A stretch of DNA of 64,000 bases from Celeribacter sp. PS-C1 (GCF_019429625.1 NZ_JAHXRW010000005.1:1-64000), one strand, 5' to 3'. Positions 32,617 to 41,994 are shown, counted from the first letter of the stretch. A program made the numbers and translations. The notes: generated by a model from the sequence alone, not told the origin.

Positions 32617-33270
32617 ATGTTTGACACAGCTCTCTCCGCCAATGACCTGATCTTCCTCGCCAAGGGCGCGGGCATCACCATCGTCGTGACCGCCATTTCT
32701 GTGGCGATCGGCACGGTGCTGGGCATCCTCTTCGGGGTCATCCGCGTGCAACTGGGTGCGGTGCTTTCCGCGCCTCTGACCTTTGTCCTCGACATCTTCC
32801 GCTCCGTGCCGCTGTTGATCCAACTTGTGCTGGCGAATGCTTTCGTCGGTATGGTGCTTCAGCTACAGGTCTCCGGCTTTTTCGTCGCCTGTCTGGTGCT
32901 CTCGCTCTACACCTCGGCCTATTGTGCCGAGATCGTGCGCGGCGGCATCGATGCGGTGCCCGCGACCACGCGCCGGGCGGCGCGGTCCTTGGGCATGTCT
33001 TGGGGGCAGGATATGCGCTATATCGTCCTGCCGCTGGCAACGCGTGTAGCCTTGCCCTCTTGGATCGGTCTTGCGCTGGGCGTCATGAAGGACTCAGCAC
33101 TCGTCTATGTGGTTCAGGTCACCGAGCTTTTGAAATCCACACAAATCCTCATCACGCGCCTGCAAGAACCGATGTTCCTGCTTCTGATCTGCGGCGCGTT
33201 CTACTTTATCATCAGCTTCCCGCTTGCCCGTTTCGGGGGCTATCTCGAAAAAAGGTGGTCCAATGATTGA
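32617..33270 (+). CDS. polar amino-acid ABC transporter permease (importer 2)
   Basis: A 217-aa second permease of importer 2. [21 protein letters not shown] is the N-terminal signature, and the EAA loop reads [20 protein letters not shown]. About five membrane helices. GAGGAG is present just upstream. The gene overlaps the ATPase gene by 8 bases, giving coupled translation. Confidence 0.92.
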   Translation: MFDTALSANDLIFLAKGAGITIVVTAISVAIGTVLGILFGVIRVQLGAVLSAPLTFVLDIFRSVPLLIQLVLANAFVGMVLQLQVSGFFVACLVLSLYTSAYCAEIVRGGIDAVPATTRRAARSLGMSWGQDMRYIVLPLATRVALPSWIGLALGVMKDSALVYVVQVTELLKSTQILITRLQEPMFLLLICGAFYFIISFPLARFGGYLEKRWSND

Positions 33271-33985
33271 GATCCAGAATGTCCGCAAATCCTTTGGCGA
33301 TCTTGAGGTTCTCAAAGGCATCGATTTGAACGTCAATAAGGGCGAGGTGGTCACCGTGATCGGTGGCTCCGGCTCAGGGAAATCTACGCTGCTGACCTGT
33401 ATCAACGGGTTAGAGCCGATCAACGCGGGGAAGATTTTGGTCGACGGCACCGAGGTGCACGCCAAAAGCACTGACCTCAACAAGTTGCGGCAAAAGATTG
33501 GTATCGTGTTTCAACAGTGGAACGCGTTCCCGCATCTGACCGTGTTGGAGAACGTCACGCTGGCGCCACGCAAGGTCTTGGGGATGGATAAGGCAAAAGC
33601 CGAAGCCATCGCCGAGAAGCAGCTCAAACACGTGGGGCTTGGCGACAAGCTCAAGACCTATCCGACGCGCCTCTCGGGTGGCCAGCAACAGCGTATGGCG
33701 ATAGCCCGCGCGCTGGCGATGTCGCCGGATTATATGCTGTTCGACGAGGTGACCTCGGCGCTCGATCCGCAGCTGGTGGGCGAGGTTCTGGAGACGCTTC
33801 AGATGTTGGCAGAAGAAGGCATGACCATGATCCTCGTCACCCATGAAATGAGCTTTGCCCGCGACGTATCCGACCGGGTTGCGTTCTTTCATCAAGGTGT
33901 CATGGCGGAGATCGGTGTGCCGGAGCAACTGTTCGGCGATCCGCAACATGTGGAGACGCAAAAGTTTCTCGCCAGCGTGCGGTGA
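33263..33985 (+). CDS. polar amino-acid ABC transporter ATP-binding protein (importer 2)
   Basis: A 240-aa ATPase of the GlnQ/HisP type: Walker [11 protein letters not shown], signature [15 protein letters not shown], Walker [13 protein letters not shown], switch histidine in VTHEM. I chose ATG 33263 ([12 protein letters not shown]) because AAAGGTGG lies just upstream and homologues begin here; the longer frame start is inside the permease. It closes the operon, followed by a strong terminator. Confidence 0.93.
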   Translation: MIEIQNVRKSFGDLEVLKGIDLNVNKGEVVTVIGGSGSGKSTLLTCINGLEPINAGKILVDGTEVHAKSTDLNKLRQKIGIVFQQWNAFPHLTVLENVTLAPRKVLGMDKAKAEAIAEKQLKHVGLGDKLKTYPTRLSGGQQQRMAIARALAMSPDYMLFDEVTSALDPQLVGEVLETLQMLAEEGMTMILVTHEMSFARDVSDRVAFFHQGVMAEIGVPEQLFGDPQHVETQKFLASVR

Positions 33986-34003
33986 GAGGTCTTTCACACG
34001 ACG

Positions 34004-34037
34004 AAAGGCGCGGGAGAAGAACTCCCGCGCCTTTTTC
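34004..34037 (+). terminator. strong bidirectional intrinsic terminator
   Basis: A 13-bp stem AAAGGCGCGGGAG/CTCCCGCGCCTTT (34004-34016 with 34022-34034), AAGAA loop, then TTTTTC on the plus strand and an A/T tract for the minus strand. It separates the plus-strand importer 2 operon from the convergent minus-strand reductase gene and can serve both. Confidence 0.9.
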
Positions 34038-34055
34038 TATGGGCTGTCGCCTGCG

Positions 34056-35087
34056 TTAAAGCGCGGCGAGGCCCTTGGCTTCGAAGAGGTCAAGCTGCGC
34101 AAGCTCGGCTTCGCTGAGTGTGATCCCTTGGCTTCGAGACTCTTTGCGCGCCTTGAACCGCCGTTGCGATGGAAGCCGCGCGCCCTGTCCCGCTATCGCG
34201 GTCAAAAGCCGCTCGCCCTCGGCCAAAGGATCGCGTCCGCTGCGCGCGGAGAAGGTCGTCGGATCAAGCGCAAGTATCAGCGCCCCGTGACGGGGCAAGA
34301 GATGCGTGCCGCCGGAGAACTCGAGCGCCTCTTTGCTCATGAACTCACCCAAAAGCGCGCCCGCGAGCAATTCGACCATTGTGGCAATCGCCGAACCTTT
34401 GTGCCCGCCAAAGGGCAACATCGCCCCCGCAAGGGCCGCATCCGGGTCGGTCGTGGGGTTGCCGTCGCGGTCGATGGCCCAGCCTTCAGGGATCGGCGTA
34501 CCCGCCCGGCGGTGCAGTTCGATCTCGCCCCGTGCGGCCACCGAAGTGGCAAAGTCGAAGACATAGGGGTGGCTGTCAGGGCGCGGCCAGCCAAAGGCAA
34601 AGGGGTTGGTGCCTAGCAAAGGTTCGGTGCCACCAGTGGGGGCGACCGAGGCGTAGCTTGGGCACATGGAGAGCGCGGCGAGGCCCTCTTCGGCCAGTGC
34701 CTCGACATCGTGCCAGAGCGCCGAGAAATGCAAACAATCGCGGATCACCAAAGCGGCCAGCCCGGTCTCTTTCGCCCGCGCCACAAGCATTTCTTTGGCG
34801 GCAAAGAACGCCGGGTTCGAGAACCCTGCATTGGCGTCCACTTCGATCACGGCTTTGCCTGTGTCGACGATTTCCGGGATGGCATCGGGTTTGACCATGC
34901 CTTCCTTGATCACACGCATGCAGCCTTCGATCCGGTAAATCCCGTGCGATTTGCAATGATCGCGCTCACCCGCGACGATCACATCGGTGACGGCCTCGGC
35001 GTTTTGCGGAGTGAGGCCGCAGGACAGGAAAATCGACTGAACACGTTGGTGCAGCTCTTCAACGGATATCGGGGCGGGTGTGCTCAT
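34056..35087 (-). CDS. Ldh_2-family delta1-pyrroline-2-carboxylate reductase
   Basis: A 343-aa cytosolic NAD(P)H-dependent reductase of the malate/L-lactate dehydrogenase type 2 family. Typical segments are GERDHCKSHGIYRIEGCM (active-site His), LVIRDCLHFSALWHDVEALA, GTNPFAFGWPRP and PFGGHKGSAIATMVELLAGAL. In hydroxyproline clusters this family reduces delta1-pyrroline-2-carboxylate, the product of 3-hydroxyproline dehydratases, to L-proline. Both dehydratases are encoded nearby, which supports this over malate or lactate dehydrogenase. ATG 35085-35087 has AAGGA upstream; the longer frame lacks one. It follows the XRE-cupin gene by 32 bases. Confidence 0.82.
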   Translation of the reverse strand: MSTPAPISVEELHQRVQSIFLSCGLTPQNAEAVTDVIVAGERDHCKSHGIYRIEGCMRVIKEGMVKPDAIPEIVDTGKAVIEVDANAGFSNPAFFAAKEMLVARAKETGLAALVIRDCLHFSALWHDVEALAEEGLAALSMCPSYASVAPTGGTEPLLGTNPFAFGWPRPDSHPYVFDFATSVAARGEIELHRRAGTPIPEGWAIDRDGNPTTDPDAALAGAMLPFGGHKGSAIATMVELLAGALLGEFMSKEALEFSGGTHLLPRHGALILALDPTTFSARSGRDPLAEGERLLTAIAGQGARLPSQRRFKARKESRSQGITLSEAELAQLDLFEAKGLAAL

Positions 35088-35119
35088 CTTGTCGTCCTTC
35101 GGTGGGGCTGGCGCCCTGA

Positions 35120-35752
35120 TTATTGGGTGATGTCGGTGTAGGTGCAGGCCCAGAAAATTCGTGTCTCGACATCGTCGAGCGCCCGCAACCCATGTTTCAA
35201 GGTGCTGTCGAAATAGGCGCAATCGCCGGGTTCCAAGATCACCGGCTGATAATGTTCGACGACCAATTCGACGCGGCCCGTCAGCACATAGAGCGTCTCT
35301 TCGCCGGTATGGGCCTCAAGCTCGTCTGCCTTGAGCGCGTTGCGCTGTTCGACGGTGGTCACCAGCGGGATGATTTTTTTGTCCACGAGCGCGTTACATA
35401 GAACCTCATATTCGAAGTTCTTCGAACGCACGATCTGGCCTTGGCCTGCCTTTGTCACGGTGAGGCGCGTGGTCTGCATCGCTTCGGTGTTTTCCGAGAA
35501 CAGGCGTTCCATGCCGATGTCATAGGCCCGCGCGATCCGGACAAGATTTTCATAACTCGGCGAGACGCGCCCGTTTTCGATCTTGTGAATCGTCGACAGG
35601 GCCACCCCGGATTTCTGCGCGGCGGCGTCCAAGGTCAGACCAGCGGCCTGACGCACGGCTTTCATGCGGGTGCCAAGCTCGCTCCGGAGGTTTTGCCGTT
35701 CCGCTTCCCAATCCTCACCGGGGTTTTGATCCGTGGCGCTGTCCATCGTCAT
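35120..35752 (-). CDS. XRE-family regulator with C-terminal cupin domain
   Basis: A 210-aa regulator: helix-turn-helix at about residues 27-80 (LTLDAAAQKSGVALSTIHKI) and a cupin sensor domain at 115-205 (AHTGEETLYVLTGRVELVVE, LEPGDCAYFDSTLKHGLRA). Such proteins control small-molecule catabolism, with the cupin binding the inducer. It is divergent from the aconitase-X gene and upstream of the reductase on the same strand, so it probably controls 3-hydroxyproline use. Start ATG 35752 or, two codons on, ATG 35746. Confidence 0.88.
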   Translation of the reverse strand: MTMDSATDQNPGEDWEAERQNLRSELGTRMKAVRQAAGLTLDAAAQKSGVALSTIHKIENGRVSPSYENLVRIARAYDIGMERLFSENTEAMQTTRLTVTKAGQGQIVRSKNFEYEVLCNALVDKKIIPLVTTVEQRNALKADELEAHTGEETLYVLTGRVELVVEHYQPVILEPGDCAYFDSTLKHGLRALDDVETRIFWACTYTDITQ

Positions 35753-35898
35753 CGTATTTTTCTTTTCTTACCATATTTGATTGTTTAAGCATATATCTGC
35801 GTCACTCACAATGATAGCAATCCCAGCCCGGCAAACGGAATACCCATGTTGTGACTTGGGCGGTTTCCATTGCTGGGAGCGCCACAGGAGGACATGAG

Positions 35899-37575
35899 AT
35901 GCCAGATCTGATCGTTGAGGCCAAAGTCAAAGCGCCCGTGCTTTTGTGTGAAGAGGGGCTGAGTGTTTGGGGCGGGGTCGATCCGGCCACGGGCGAGATC
36001 ATCGACGCTCATCACCCGCAGCATGGCCAAACGCTGGCGGGACAGATCGTCATGATGCCGACGAGTCGCGGCTCTTGTACAGGCAGCGGGGTGTTGCTTG
36101 GGCTTGCTTTTGCGGGACAGGCGCCGCGGGCGCTGATCTTTCGCGAAAACGAAGACATTCTGACCCTTGGCGCGCTGGTCGCGACCAAGCTGTTCGACCG
36201 TCCCATCGCCGTTCTGCGCCTCTCGGATGAGGACTATGATCAGCTGGCGCAAGAAGAGGCGGCGGAGATTACCGCAACCCATCTCATCGCGGGGGATAAG
36301 ACATGGCCTTTGTCGCGCATGGCGGCGGCGGTCGAGCTGACCGAGACCGATCGTGCGTTTCTCGCCGGTACGTTTGGGGAGGCCGCGCAGCTGGCGATGG
36401 AGATTATCGTGACCATGGCCATCGCGCAGGGCGCCACGCGTCTGACCGATGTGAGCCGGGTCCATATCGACGGTTGCATCTACGCCAGCCCCGCCTTTTT
36501 GACCTTTGCGCGCGCCATGGCTGACAAAGGCGGACGGGTGCGGGTGCCGACCACAATGAATGCAATCTCCGTTGATCATGCAAATTGGCGCAATCAGGGT
36601 GTGGCCGAAGATTTCGGTCTGCCCGCCAGCCAATTGGCCGACGCCTATGTCGAGATGGGCGCAAAGCCCAGTTTCACTTGCGCGCCCTATCTTTTGGCGG
36701 ACAGGCCTACAGAGGGCGAAGACATCGCCTGGGCCGAAAGCAATGCGGTGATCTACGCCAACAGCGTGTTGGGCGCGCGCACCGTGAAACACGCGGATTT
36801 CATGGATCTGTGCATCGCACTGACCGGGCGCGCGGCACAGGCCGGGGTCTATCTCGATCAAAACCGTGCCCCGCGCCGGATCGTGACGGTGAGTGTGCCT
36901 GAGGGGATCGACGATGCCTTCTGGCCGATGCTCGGTTGGCTATTGGGACAGGCGGCGCCGGATCGCATTCCGCTTTTGCGCGGGCTGGAAGACACCACGC
37001 CCAGCGAGGATGATCTCAAGGCTCTTTGCGCCGCCTATGGCACCACTTCTGCTTCGCCGATGCTGCACATCGCCGGGATCACGCCGGAGGCGGAGATGCC
37101 GCCCGCGCCAAACGCCGATGAGGCCATCCTCGGGCCGGAGGATTTCGTCCAGCTTTGGGGCGAGTTCAACGCTGGTGGGGAAAAGGTCGAACTTGTCGCG
37201 CTGGGCAGTCCACATTTTTCGATCGCCGAATGCGAGGCCTTTGCCGATCTTATGGAGGGGGCAAAGGTACATCCTGAGGTGGTGACGATCATCACACTGG
37301 GGCGTCAGAGCCTCTCGGCGATTACGGAAAGTGGCGTCAAGGCGCGTCTTGAAAACTCTGGGGTCAAGATCGTGCCGGATCTCTGTTGGTGCTCGATCTC
37401 TGAACCGGTGTTTCCCCCTTCGGCCCAAGTCTTGATGACCAATTCCGGCAAATACGCCCATTACGCGCCAGGCCTGTCGCGCCGTTCCGTGCGTTTCGGC
37501 TCACTCGCGCAATGCGCCGAAACCGCGCGGTCGGGGCGGGCACCGGCCGCCCCGCCGCCTTGGGTTTCCAACTGA
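35899..37575 (+). CDS. aconitase X family cis-3-hydroxy-L-proline dehydratase
   Basis: A 558-aa single-chain aconitase X. The N-terminal swivel domain (DUF126) includes MMPTSRGSCTGSG with C60; the larger domain (DUF521) includes VHIDGCIYASPAFLTFARAM and GGRVRVPTTMNAISVDH, and the C-terminus has DLCWCSISEP and MTNSGKYAHYAPGL. Bacterial single-chain aconitase X enzymes were shown to dehydrate cis-3-hydroxy-L-proline to delta1-pyrroline-2-carboxylate using a bound iron-sulfur cluster. Neighbouring reductase and trans-3 dehydratase support this. ATG 35899 has a perfect AGGAGG seven bases before it; the longer frame start is rejected. Confidence 0.9.
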   Translation: MPDLIVEAKVKAPVLLCEEGLSVWGGVDPATGEIIDAHHPQHGQTLAGQIVMMPTSRGSCTGSGVLLGLAFAGQAPRALIFRENEDILTLGALVATKLFDRPIAVLRLSDEDYDQLAQEEAAEITATHLIAGDKTWPLSRMAAAVELTETDRAFLAGTFGEAAQLAMEIIVTMAIAQGATRLTDVSRVHIDGCIYASPAFLTFARAMADKGGRVRVPTTMNAISVDHANWRNQGVAEDFGLPASQLADAYVEMGAKPSFTCAPYLLADRPTEGEDIAWAESNAVIYANSVLGARTVKHADFMDLCIALTGRAAQAGVYLDQNRAPRRIVTVSVPEGIDDAFWPMLGWLLGQAAPDRIPLLRGLEDTTPSEDDLKALCAAYGTTSASPMLHIAGITPEAEMPPAPNADEAILGPEDFVQLWGEFNAGGEKVELVALGSPHFSIAECEAFADLMEGAKVHPEVVTIITLGRQSLSAITESGVKARLENSGVKIVPDLCWCSISEPVFPPSAQVLMTNSGKYAHYAPGLSRRSVRFGSLAQCAETARSGRAPAAPPPWVSN

Positions 37576-37585
37576 GCGCGGGGGG

Positions 37586-38620
37586 TTACCCTTTGATCTT
37601 CGGCCAAGTGTCGGACAGGCGATAACCGCCCGGCCACGGGTCTGTTGGGTCAAGCATATGCTGCGCCGTGCCGGTGATCCATGCGCGCCCGCTGATCTCT
37701 GGGCGGATCGCCTCCGTGTCGCCCAATGCCACGGTGCCGAGGATGCGGCCGTGAAATTCAGAGCCGATGATCGACACGCCGGTCAGACGGTCCTCCGGCC
37801 CCATCTCTTGGCGTGCGTGTAAAAGCGCCATTCGGGCCGAAACGGCGGTCCCGGTGGGAGAGCGGTCGAGTTTGCCGGGTTGGATCGCCACCACCGATTG
37901 CGCGCGCAGCTCTGCACCATTCCGCTCAATCGGTCCGGCAAAGAGGCAAAAGGAATGATGCGTCCAATCCGGGTTGGTCGGATGTTCAAAGCGATACTGC
38001 GCGTTCGCGGCATTTGTGATGCGAATGCCCAGTTCGGCAATCTCGCGCGCGTTTTCTGCCCGCAGATCGACCCCAAGAGCAACGGGGTCAACGACCACGA
38101 AACTGTCGCCGCCAAAAGCCGTGTCCACGGTGATCTCGCCCAGCCCCGGCACCTCCAGCGGCACGCCAAGGCGGCTTGCGAAGGAGGGCAGGTTCTCGAC
38201 GTAAATCCGTTCGGCCTTGCCATTGGCACAATCCGCCCGCACCCGCACCAGCCCGCCGGGGGCCTCAAGCACCATCTCGGTGACGGGCTCTGTCATCGCA
38301 ATGATGCCACTGTCGAGCAGCACGGTGGAGACGCAGATCGAGTTCGACCCTGACATGGGTGGGGTGTCTTCGGGCTCCATGATGATCCACGCCGCCTGCG
38401 CCTCCGGATGCTTTGGCGGCACCAGTAGGTTGACGTGTCGGAATACACCGCCGCGCGGTTCGTTCAACATGAAATTGCGCAGGGTCTCGTCTTGCGCGAT
38501 CCACTTGCGTTGCTCCCAAACCGTCTCGCCGGGCGGAGGCGCGACACCTCCGACGATTACATCGCCAACTTCGCCCTCGGCATGGCAGGAAACAACATGG
38601 ATGACTTTCGTGCTGCGCAT
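37586..38620 (-). CDS. trans-3-hydroxy-L-proline dehydratase (proline racemase superfamily)
   Basis: A 344-aa member of the proline racemase superfamily. The two positions that are cysteines in racemases and epimerases are Ser90 ([10 protein letters not shown]) and Thr256 ([13 protein letters not shown]), so it cannot act as a two-base epimerase. This pattern, and the N-terminus [20 protein letters not shown], match from memory the trans-3-hydroxy-L-proline dehydratase of a Labrenzia-type alphaproteobacterium. The product, delta1-pyrroline-2-carboxylate, would be reduced to proline by the Ldh_2 enzyme at 34056. AGGAGAG precedes the ATG. Its stop is 10 bases from the convergent aconitase X stop. 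Confidence 0.87.
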   Translation of the reverse strand: MRSTKVIHVVSCHAEGEVGDVIVGGVAPPPGETVWEQRKWIAQDETLRNFMLNEPRGGVFRHVNLLVPPKHPEAQAAWIIMEPEDTPPMSGSNSICVSTVLLDSGIIAMTEPVTEMVLEAPGGLVRVRADCANGKAERIYVENLPSFASRLGVPLEVPGLGEITVDTAFGGDSFVVVDPVALGVDLRAENAREIAELGIRITNAANAQYRFEHPTNPDWTHHSFCLFAGPIERNGAELRAQSVVAIQPGKLDRSPTGTAVSARMALLHARQEMGPEDRLTGVSIIGSEFHGRILGTVALGDTEAIRPEISGRAWITGTAQHMLDPTDPWPGGYRLSDTWPKIKG

Positions 38621-38650
38621 GGGCGCTCTCCTTGGCTGTGTGGAGTATAG

Positions 38651-38681
38651 AAAAGGCGGGCCACTCGCAGTGCCCGCCTTT
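38651..38681 (-). terminator. intrinsic terminator of the deaminase gene
   Basis: AAAGGCGGGC/GCCCGCCTTT (38652-38661 with 38672-38681), 10-base loop, followed on the minus strand by TTTTC. It lies 25 bases beyond the DapA-like stop and before the trans-3 dehydratase start, separating the two transcripts. Confidence 0.8.
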
Positions 38682-38705
38682 GGTCGTCAGAATGATGTCA
38701 GAGGA

Positions 38706-39635
38706 TCAAACCCATGCATCATACCACGCACGGAACAGCGCGTATTGGCTATCCACATGGGCTTTTTGTGCGGGCGAAAGCATGTCGGTTTCGTTGAAGT
38801 GCAGCTCATATTCCGCATCCCCGGTCAGAACCATCAGGCGCTTGTAAAAGAGCACAAGCTCCGGGCCCTCGTCGAAGGAGGACAGCACCATGAGCGCGTC
38901 TTCCAGTTCTTTGGCTTTCTTGCGGGCTTCGATGTCTCCGGTCGCGGCTTTCTTGCTCAGGGCGACGAGTTGCAGCACCTCTTTCGGAAGCGCGTTGCCG
39001 ATGCCGGTGATGGCGCCGGTTGCGCCGCAGTTGATGAAGCCGTGGCACACCTGGGTGTCGACGCCGACCATGAGGGTCAGATCGTCATTGCCGGAGGTGA
39101 TGGTTTCAGCCGCGTAGGTCAAATCCTTGGCGCCACCGAATTCTTTGAAGCCGATGAGGTTCGGGTAGGCGGCGTTCAGTTCAAAGAACAGATCGGCGCG
39201 GGTTGCGAAGCCGTAATAGGGGCTGTTGTAGATCACGGCAGGGATGTCTTTGGCCGCTTCAAGGATCGCGGCGAAATGCGCCTTTTGGGCGGCGACAGAG
39301 GACCCGCGGGACAGAACGCGCGGGATCACCATCAGACCTTTGGCGCCGACTTTCGCGGCGTGGGCGGCGTGGGCGACGGCAGATTTCGTGTTCACGGCGC
39401 CGGTGCCGACGATGACGGGCACGCCGGCCTCGACAAGGGCCTCGACACCTTTCATGCGCTGCTCATCGGTCAAAAGCGGCCAGTCACCCATAGAGCCACA
39501 ATACACCACGGCGGACATGCCTGCCGCGATCAACTCCTGACCTTTGCGGGCCAGGGCCGCGTAGTCGGGCTCGCGGGCCTCGGTGCAGGGGGTCATCAGC
39601 GCGGGAATGCAGCCGGTAAAGATCGTGTCGCTCAT
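38706..39635 (-). CDS. delta1-pyrroline-4-hydroxy-2-carboxylate deaminase (DapA family)
   Basis: A 309-aa cytosolic member of the dihydrodipicolinate synthase superfamily. The Schiff-base lysine K164 is in LIGFKEFGG and the catalytic Y136 in AVIYNSPYYG. GSMGDWPLLT replaces the usual GTTGE loop, as in pyrroline-hydroxycarboxylate deaminases. The enzyme would convert the oxidation product of cis-4-hydroxy-D-proline to alpha-ketoglutarate semialdehyde. ATG 39633-39635 has AAAGGA upstream, while the longer frame would begin beyond a regulator operator. A TTGTCGACAA palindrome about 95 bases upstream suggests control by the adjacent GntR. Confidence 0.88.
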   Translation of the reverse strand: MSDTIFTGCIPALMTPCTEAREPDYAALARKGQELIAAGMSAVVYCGSMGDWPLLTDEQRMKGVEALVEAGVPVIVGTGAVNTKSAVAHAAHAAKVGAKGLMVIPRVLSRGSSVAAQKAHFAAILEAAKDIPAVIYNSPYYGFATRADLFFELNAAYPNLIGFKEFGGAKDLTYAAETITSGNDDLTLMVGVDTQVCHGFINCGATGAITGIGNALPKEVLQLVALSKKAATGDIEARKKAKELEDALMVLSSFDEGPELVLFYKRLMVLTGDAEYELHFNETDMLSPAQKAHVDSQYALFRAWYDAWV

Positions 39636-39729
39636 CTGCGGTCCTTTCAAAGTGTGCCTTGCAGTCTCGGGCGCGGGAGGTGTCCGACGTTTCTGCTTTG
39701 TCGATATTTGAAATATCATTTGGACAATT

Positions 39730-39743
39730 ATTTGTCGACAAAT
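39730..39743 (-). promoter_or_regulatory. GntR operator copy 1 (TTGTCGACAA palindrome)
   Basis: ATTTGTCGACAAAT is a 14-bp perfect palindrome about 95 bases before the deaminase start. The core TTGTCGACAA recurs at 40669-40678 on the other side of the GntR gene. A half-site-like TTTGTCGATAT lies nearby at 39697. FCD-type GntR proteins bind TTGT-n2-ACAA-like palindromes. Confidence 0.7.
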
Positions 39744-39815
39744 AAAATTTAAAAATGAAATTGGACTTATAAGTGGTTTAAAAGCAATGTGTTGTTTGGA
39801 TTGTGAAGAGCTAGA

Positions 39816-39850
39816 AAGCAAAAAGAGCGGCCCGAACGGGCCGCTCTTTC
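39816..39850 (-). terminator. intrinsic terminator of the GntR gene
   Basis: AAAGAGCGGCCC/GGGCCGCTCTTT (39822-39833 with 39838-39849), four-base loop, followed on the minus strand by a TTTTT-rich run into TGCTTTC. It begins 22 bases after the GntR stop. Confidence 0.88.
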
Positions 39851-39871
39851 GAAAGGAATAGAGACTCGCTT

Positions 39872-40588
39872 TTAGAGCGAGAGAGAGGCGTTCGGCCGTG
39901 TGTCGGCGGAAATATAGGACTGGATTTGCGACACAATCTGATCTGCATGGACGCGCGCCAGTTCATCAGCGAGGGCGATATCGCGGGCGACGATGGCGGC
40001 GATGATGTGCTCATGTTCAGTGACATATTGCTGCGGCAGCTTGTCGTTGAAGGAGGAATAATACAGACGCAAGATGCGGCGCCCTTCGTCCAGAAGCCGA
40101 GTGAACAACTCAATGTAATAACGGTTGCCCCCGGCCTTTGCGATGGCGACATGGAAGTCGCGATTGGAGGCAATCATCCCAAGCACATCCTGCTCTGCCA
40201 CGGTTCGGGCAAAGGCATCCTGAAAGGCCTGAATCTCGGCAACATGCTCCGGGCGATGGTTCTGTGCCGCCAGCCGCGTGGTGACGCGATACATCAAAGT
40301 GAGCGCGTCAAAGAAATCGCCCAAATTCAGAAAGTCGATGTTCGATACGATCGTGGCGCGGTTGGTCAGTGTCGTGATCAACCCTTCGGCCGCAAGCCGG
40401 ACCAGCGCCTCCCGGATCGGCGTGCGTGACAGAGAAAACCGTTCGGACAGCTGCACTTCGTCGATGGGGCTGCCGGGGGTGAGTTTCAGCTCAATGATCT
40501 CGTTGCGCAGGGTCTCATAGACATGCGTGACCCCGGATCCGCGCTTTAGCGGAGGCTGATCGGCTTTCTTTTCTTTGGTTTTTGTCAT
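39872..40588 (-). CDS. GntR-family (FCD) regulator of hydroxyproline catabolism
   Basis: A 238-aa regulator. Winged helix at the N-terminus (VQLSERFSLSRTPIREALVRL) and FCD ligand domain with metal-site pattern NRDFHVAIAKAGGNRYY and EHEHIIAAIVARD. ATG 40586-40588 (MTKTKEKK) has AGAGGA upstream; the longer frame start would lie in the operator itself. It sits between the deaminase (minus) and the oxidase-epimerase-dehydrogenase operon (plus), each preceded by TTGTCGACAA, so it most likely represses both in the absence of a hydroxyproline-derived inducer. Confidence 0.9.
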   Translation of the reverse strand: MTKTKEKKADQPPLKRGSGVTHVYETLRNEIIELKLTPGSPIDEVQLSERFSLSRTPIREALVRLAAEGLITTLTNRATIVSNIDFLNLGDFFDALTLMYRVTTRLAAQNHRPEHVAEIQAFQDAFARTVAEQDVLGMIASNRDFHVAIAKAGGNRYYIELFTRLLDEGRRILRLYYSSFNDKLPQQYVTEHEHIIAAIVARDIALADELARVHADQIVSQIQSYISADTRPNASLSL

Positions 40589-40668
40589 GCGATAGATGTC
40601 CTCTGCTGAGCGAGAAATATGTTTGCATAAAGGGGGAATACGGCGCCATACCCTTTTTAAAATTTTTA

Positions 40669-40678
40669 TTGTCGACAA
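40669..40678 (+). promoter_or_regulatory. GntR operator copy 2 (TTGTCGACAA)
   Basis: TTGTCGACAA, identical to the core of the palindrome at 39732-39741, lies in the divergent region 68 bases before the oxidase start and 80 bases before the GntR start. It can control both directions. Preceded by an AT-rich stretch (40649-40669) that may include promoter elements. Confidence 0.68.
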
Positions 40679-40746
40679 GGCAAATGCAGGGTGTTAGCGT
40701 TACGGCTCGTAAGATCAGGCCGTGAGATCAGGGAAGGGCTCTCTTC

Positions 40747-41994
40747 ATGCAGGTTTGTGTTATCGGAGCGGGAATCATCGGCTCGAGTGTCGCGCTCGAT
40801 CTGGCGCGTGATGGCCATGAGGTGACGCTGCTCGACCGCGACTCTGTGGCTGCCGGCGCCTCGCAGGGCAACGCGGGGGCCTTTGCCTTTGCCGATGTGA
40901 TTCCGCTGGCGACACCGGGGATCATGAAGAAGGCGCCGAAATGGCTGCTTGACCCGCTTGGGCCGCTCTCGGTGCCGCCCGCCTACGCATTGAAGATCAC
41001 ACCCTGGCTCATCCGCTATTGGCGCGCGAGCTGGCGGGACCGCTATGCCGCAGCGCTCAAGGCGCAATCTGAAATGATGCGCCTGTCGCAAGACGCGCTC
41101 GATACGCTGGTTGCTGATTTCAACCTCTCCGAACTGATGCGGCCTGAAGGGCAGATGCAGCTCTACGAAGGAGAGGCCGCGTTTCAGGCCAGCCAAACGG
41201 GCTGGGACGAGCGTCGCAAGGCCGGTGTGAAATTTGAATTCCTGACAGGCACCGAGGCGATTGCCGAAATTCAGTCTGGTATTGATCCGCGCTTTACCCA
41301 TGCGGGCTTTACGCCCGAGTGGAAAAACGTCACCGATCCGGCGGTCTGGACCCGACGCATCGCCGAAGAGGCGCAGCGTCTGGGCGCGCGTTTTATTCGG
41401 CGCGAGGTCACCCGAATTGAGCCGACTGACCAAGGCGCGATTGTGCATTCGTCTGACGGGGAGGAGCGGTTCGATAAGGTGGTTCTGGCCGCTGGTGCCT
41501 ATGGCAATCCGCTTCTCAAATCTCTTGGCCTCAAGCTGCCGCTCGAAACGGAGCGCGGCTATAACACCACGCTGCCTGCGGGCGCGTTTGACCTGAAAAC
41601 CCATCTGACATTCTCCGATCATGGCTTTGTTGTCACGAAAATCGGCGAAGGCGTACGGGTCGGTGGCGCGGTCGAACTGGGCGGGATGACACTCGCCCCG
41701 CGCATGGCCCGTGCCGAGGCGCTTTTGACCAAGGCCAAGCGGTTCCTGCCGACACTCGACACAGACGGCGGCAAGCAATGGATGGGGTTCCGCCCCTCCA
41801 TGCCGGACAGCCTCCCTGTCATCGGCGCGCACCCTGAGACTTCTTCCGTGGTGTTCGCCTTTGGCCATGGCCATCTCGGGCTCACGCAATCTGCGGGAAC
41901 CGCCCGGCTGGTCTCTGATCTGATCGGTGGTCGCACACCGCCCCTCGATCTCACTCCGTTTCGTCCCACCAGATTTGCCGGATATCGCGCATGA
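40747..41994 (+). CDS. FAD-dependent cis-4-hydroxy-D-proline oxidase (DadA family)
   Basis: A 415-aa DAO-family flavoprotein. The FAD-binding motif VIGAGIIGSSVALDLARDGH lies at residues 5-24, and GVRVGGAVELGG with the C-terminal FAFGHGHLGLTQSAGTA is typical of DadA. In this setting it oxidises cis-4-hydroxy-D-proline to delta1-pyrroline-4-hydroxy-2-carboxylate, passing electrons to the respiratory chain. It overlaps the epimerase gene by 4 bases and lies downstream of operator copy 2. General D-amino-acid dehydrogenase activity is the alternative. Confidence 0.87.
   Translation: MQVCVIGAGIIGSSVALDLARDGHEVTLLDRDSVAAGASQGNAGAFAFADVIPLATPGIMKKAPKWLLDPLGPLSVPPAYALKITPWLIRYWRASWRDRYAAALKAQSEMMRLSQDALDTLVADFNLSELMRPEGQMQLYEGEAAFQASQTGWDERRKAGVKFEFLTGTEAIAEIQSGIDPRFTHAGFTPEWKNVTDPAVWTRRIAEEAQRLGARFIRREVTRIEPTDQGAIVHSSDGEERFDKVVLAAGAYGNPLLKSLGLKLPLETERGYNTTLPAGAFDLKTHLTFSDHGFVVTKIGEGVRVGGAVELGGMTLAPRMARAEALLTKAKRFLPTLDTDGGKQWMGFRPSMPDSLPVIGAHPETSSVVFAFGHGHLGLTQSAGTARLVSDLIGGRTPPLDLTPFRPTRFAGYRA

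Noticed and set aside
31052-33985. Calling importer 2 a hydroxyproline transporter
   Set aside because: Nearness to the cluster is suggestive, but a terminator separates them and the binding protein gives no ligand evidence.
37586-38620. Idea that the Ser/Thr proline-racemase homologue is a dead enzyme
   Set aside because: The change of both cysteines fits the dehydratase branch and the neighbouring genes need such an activity.
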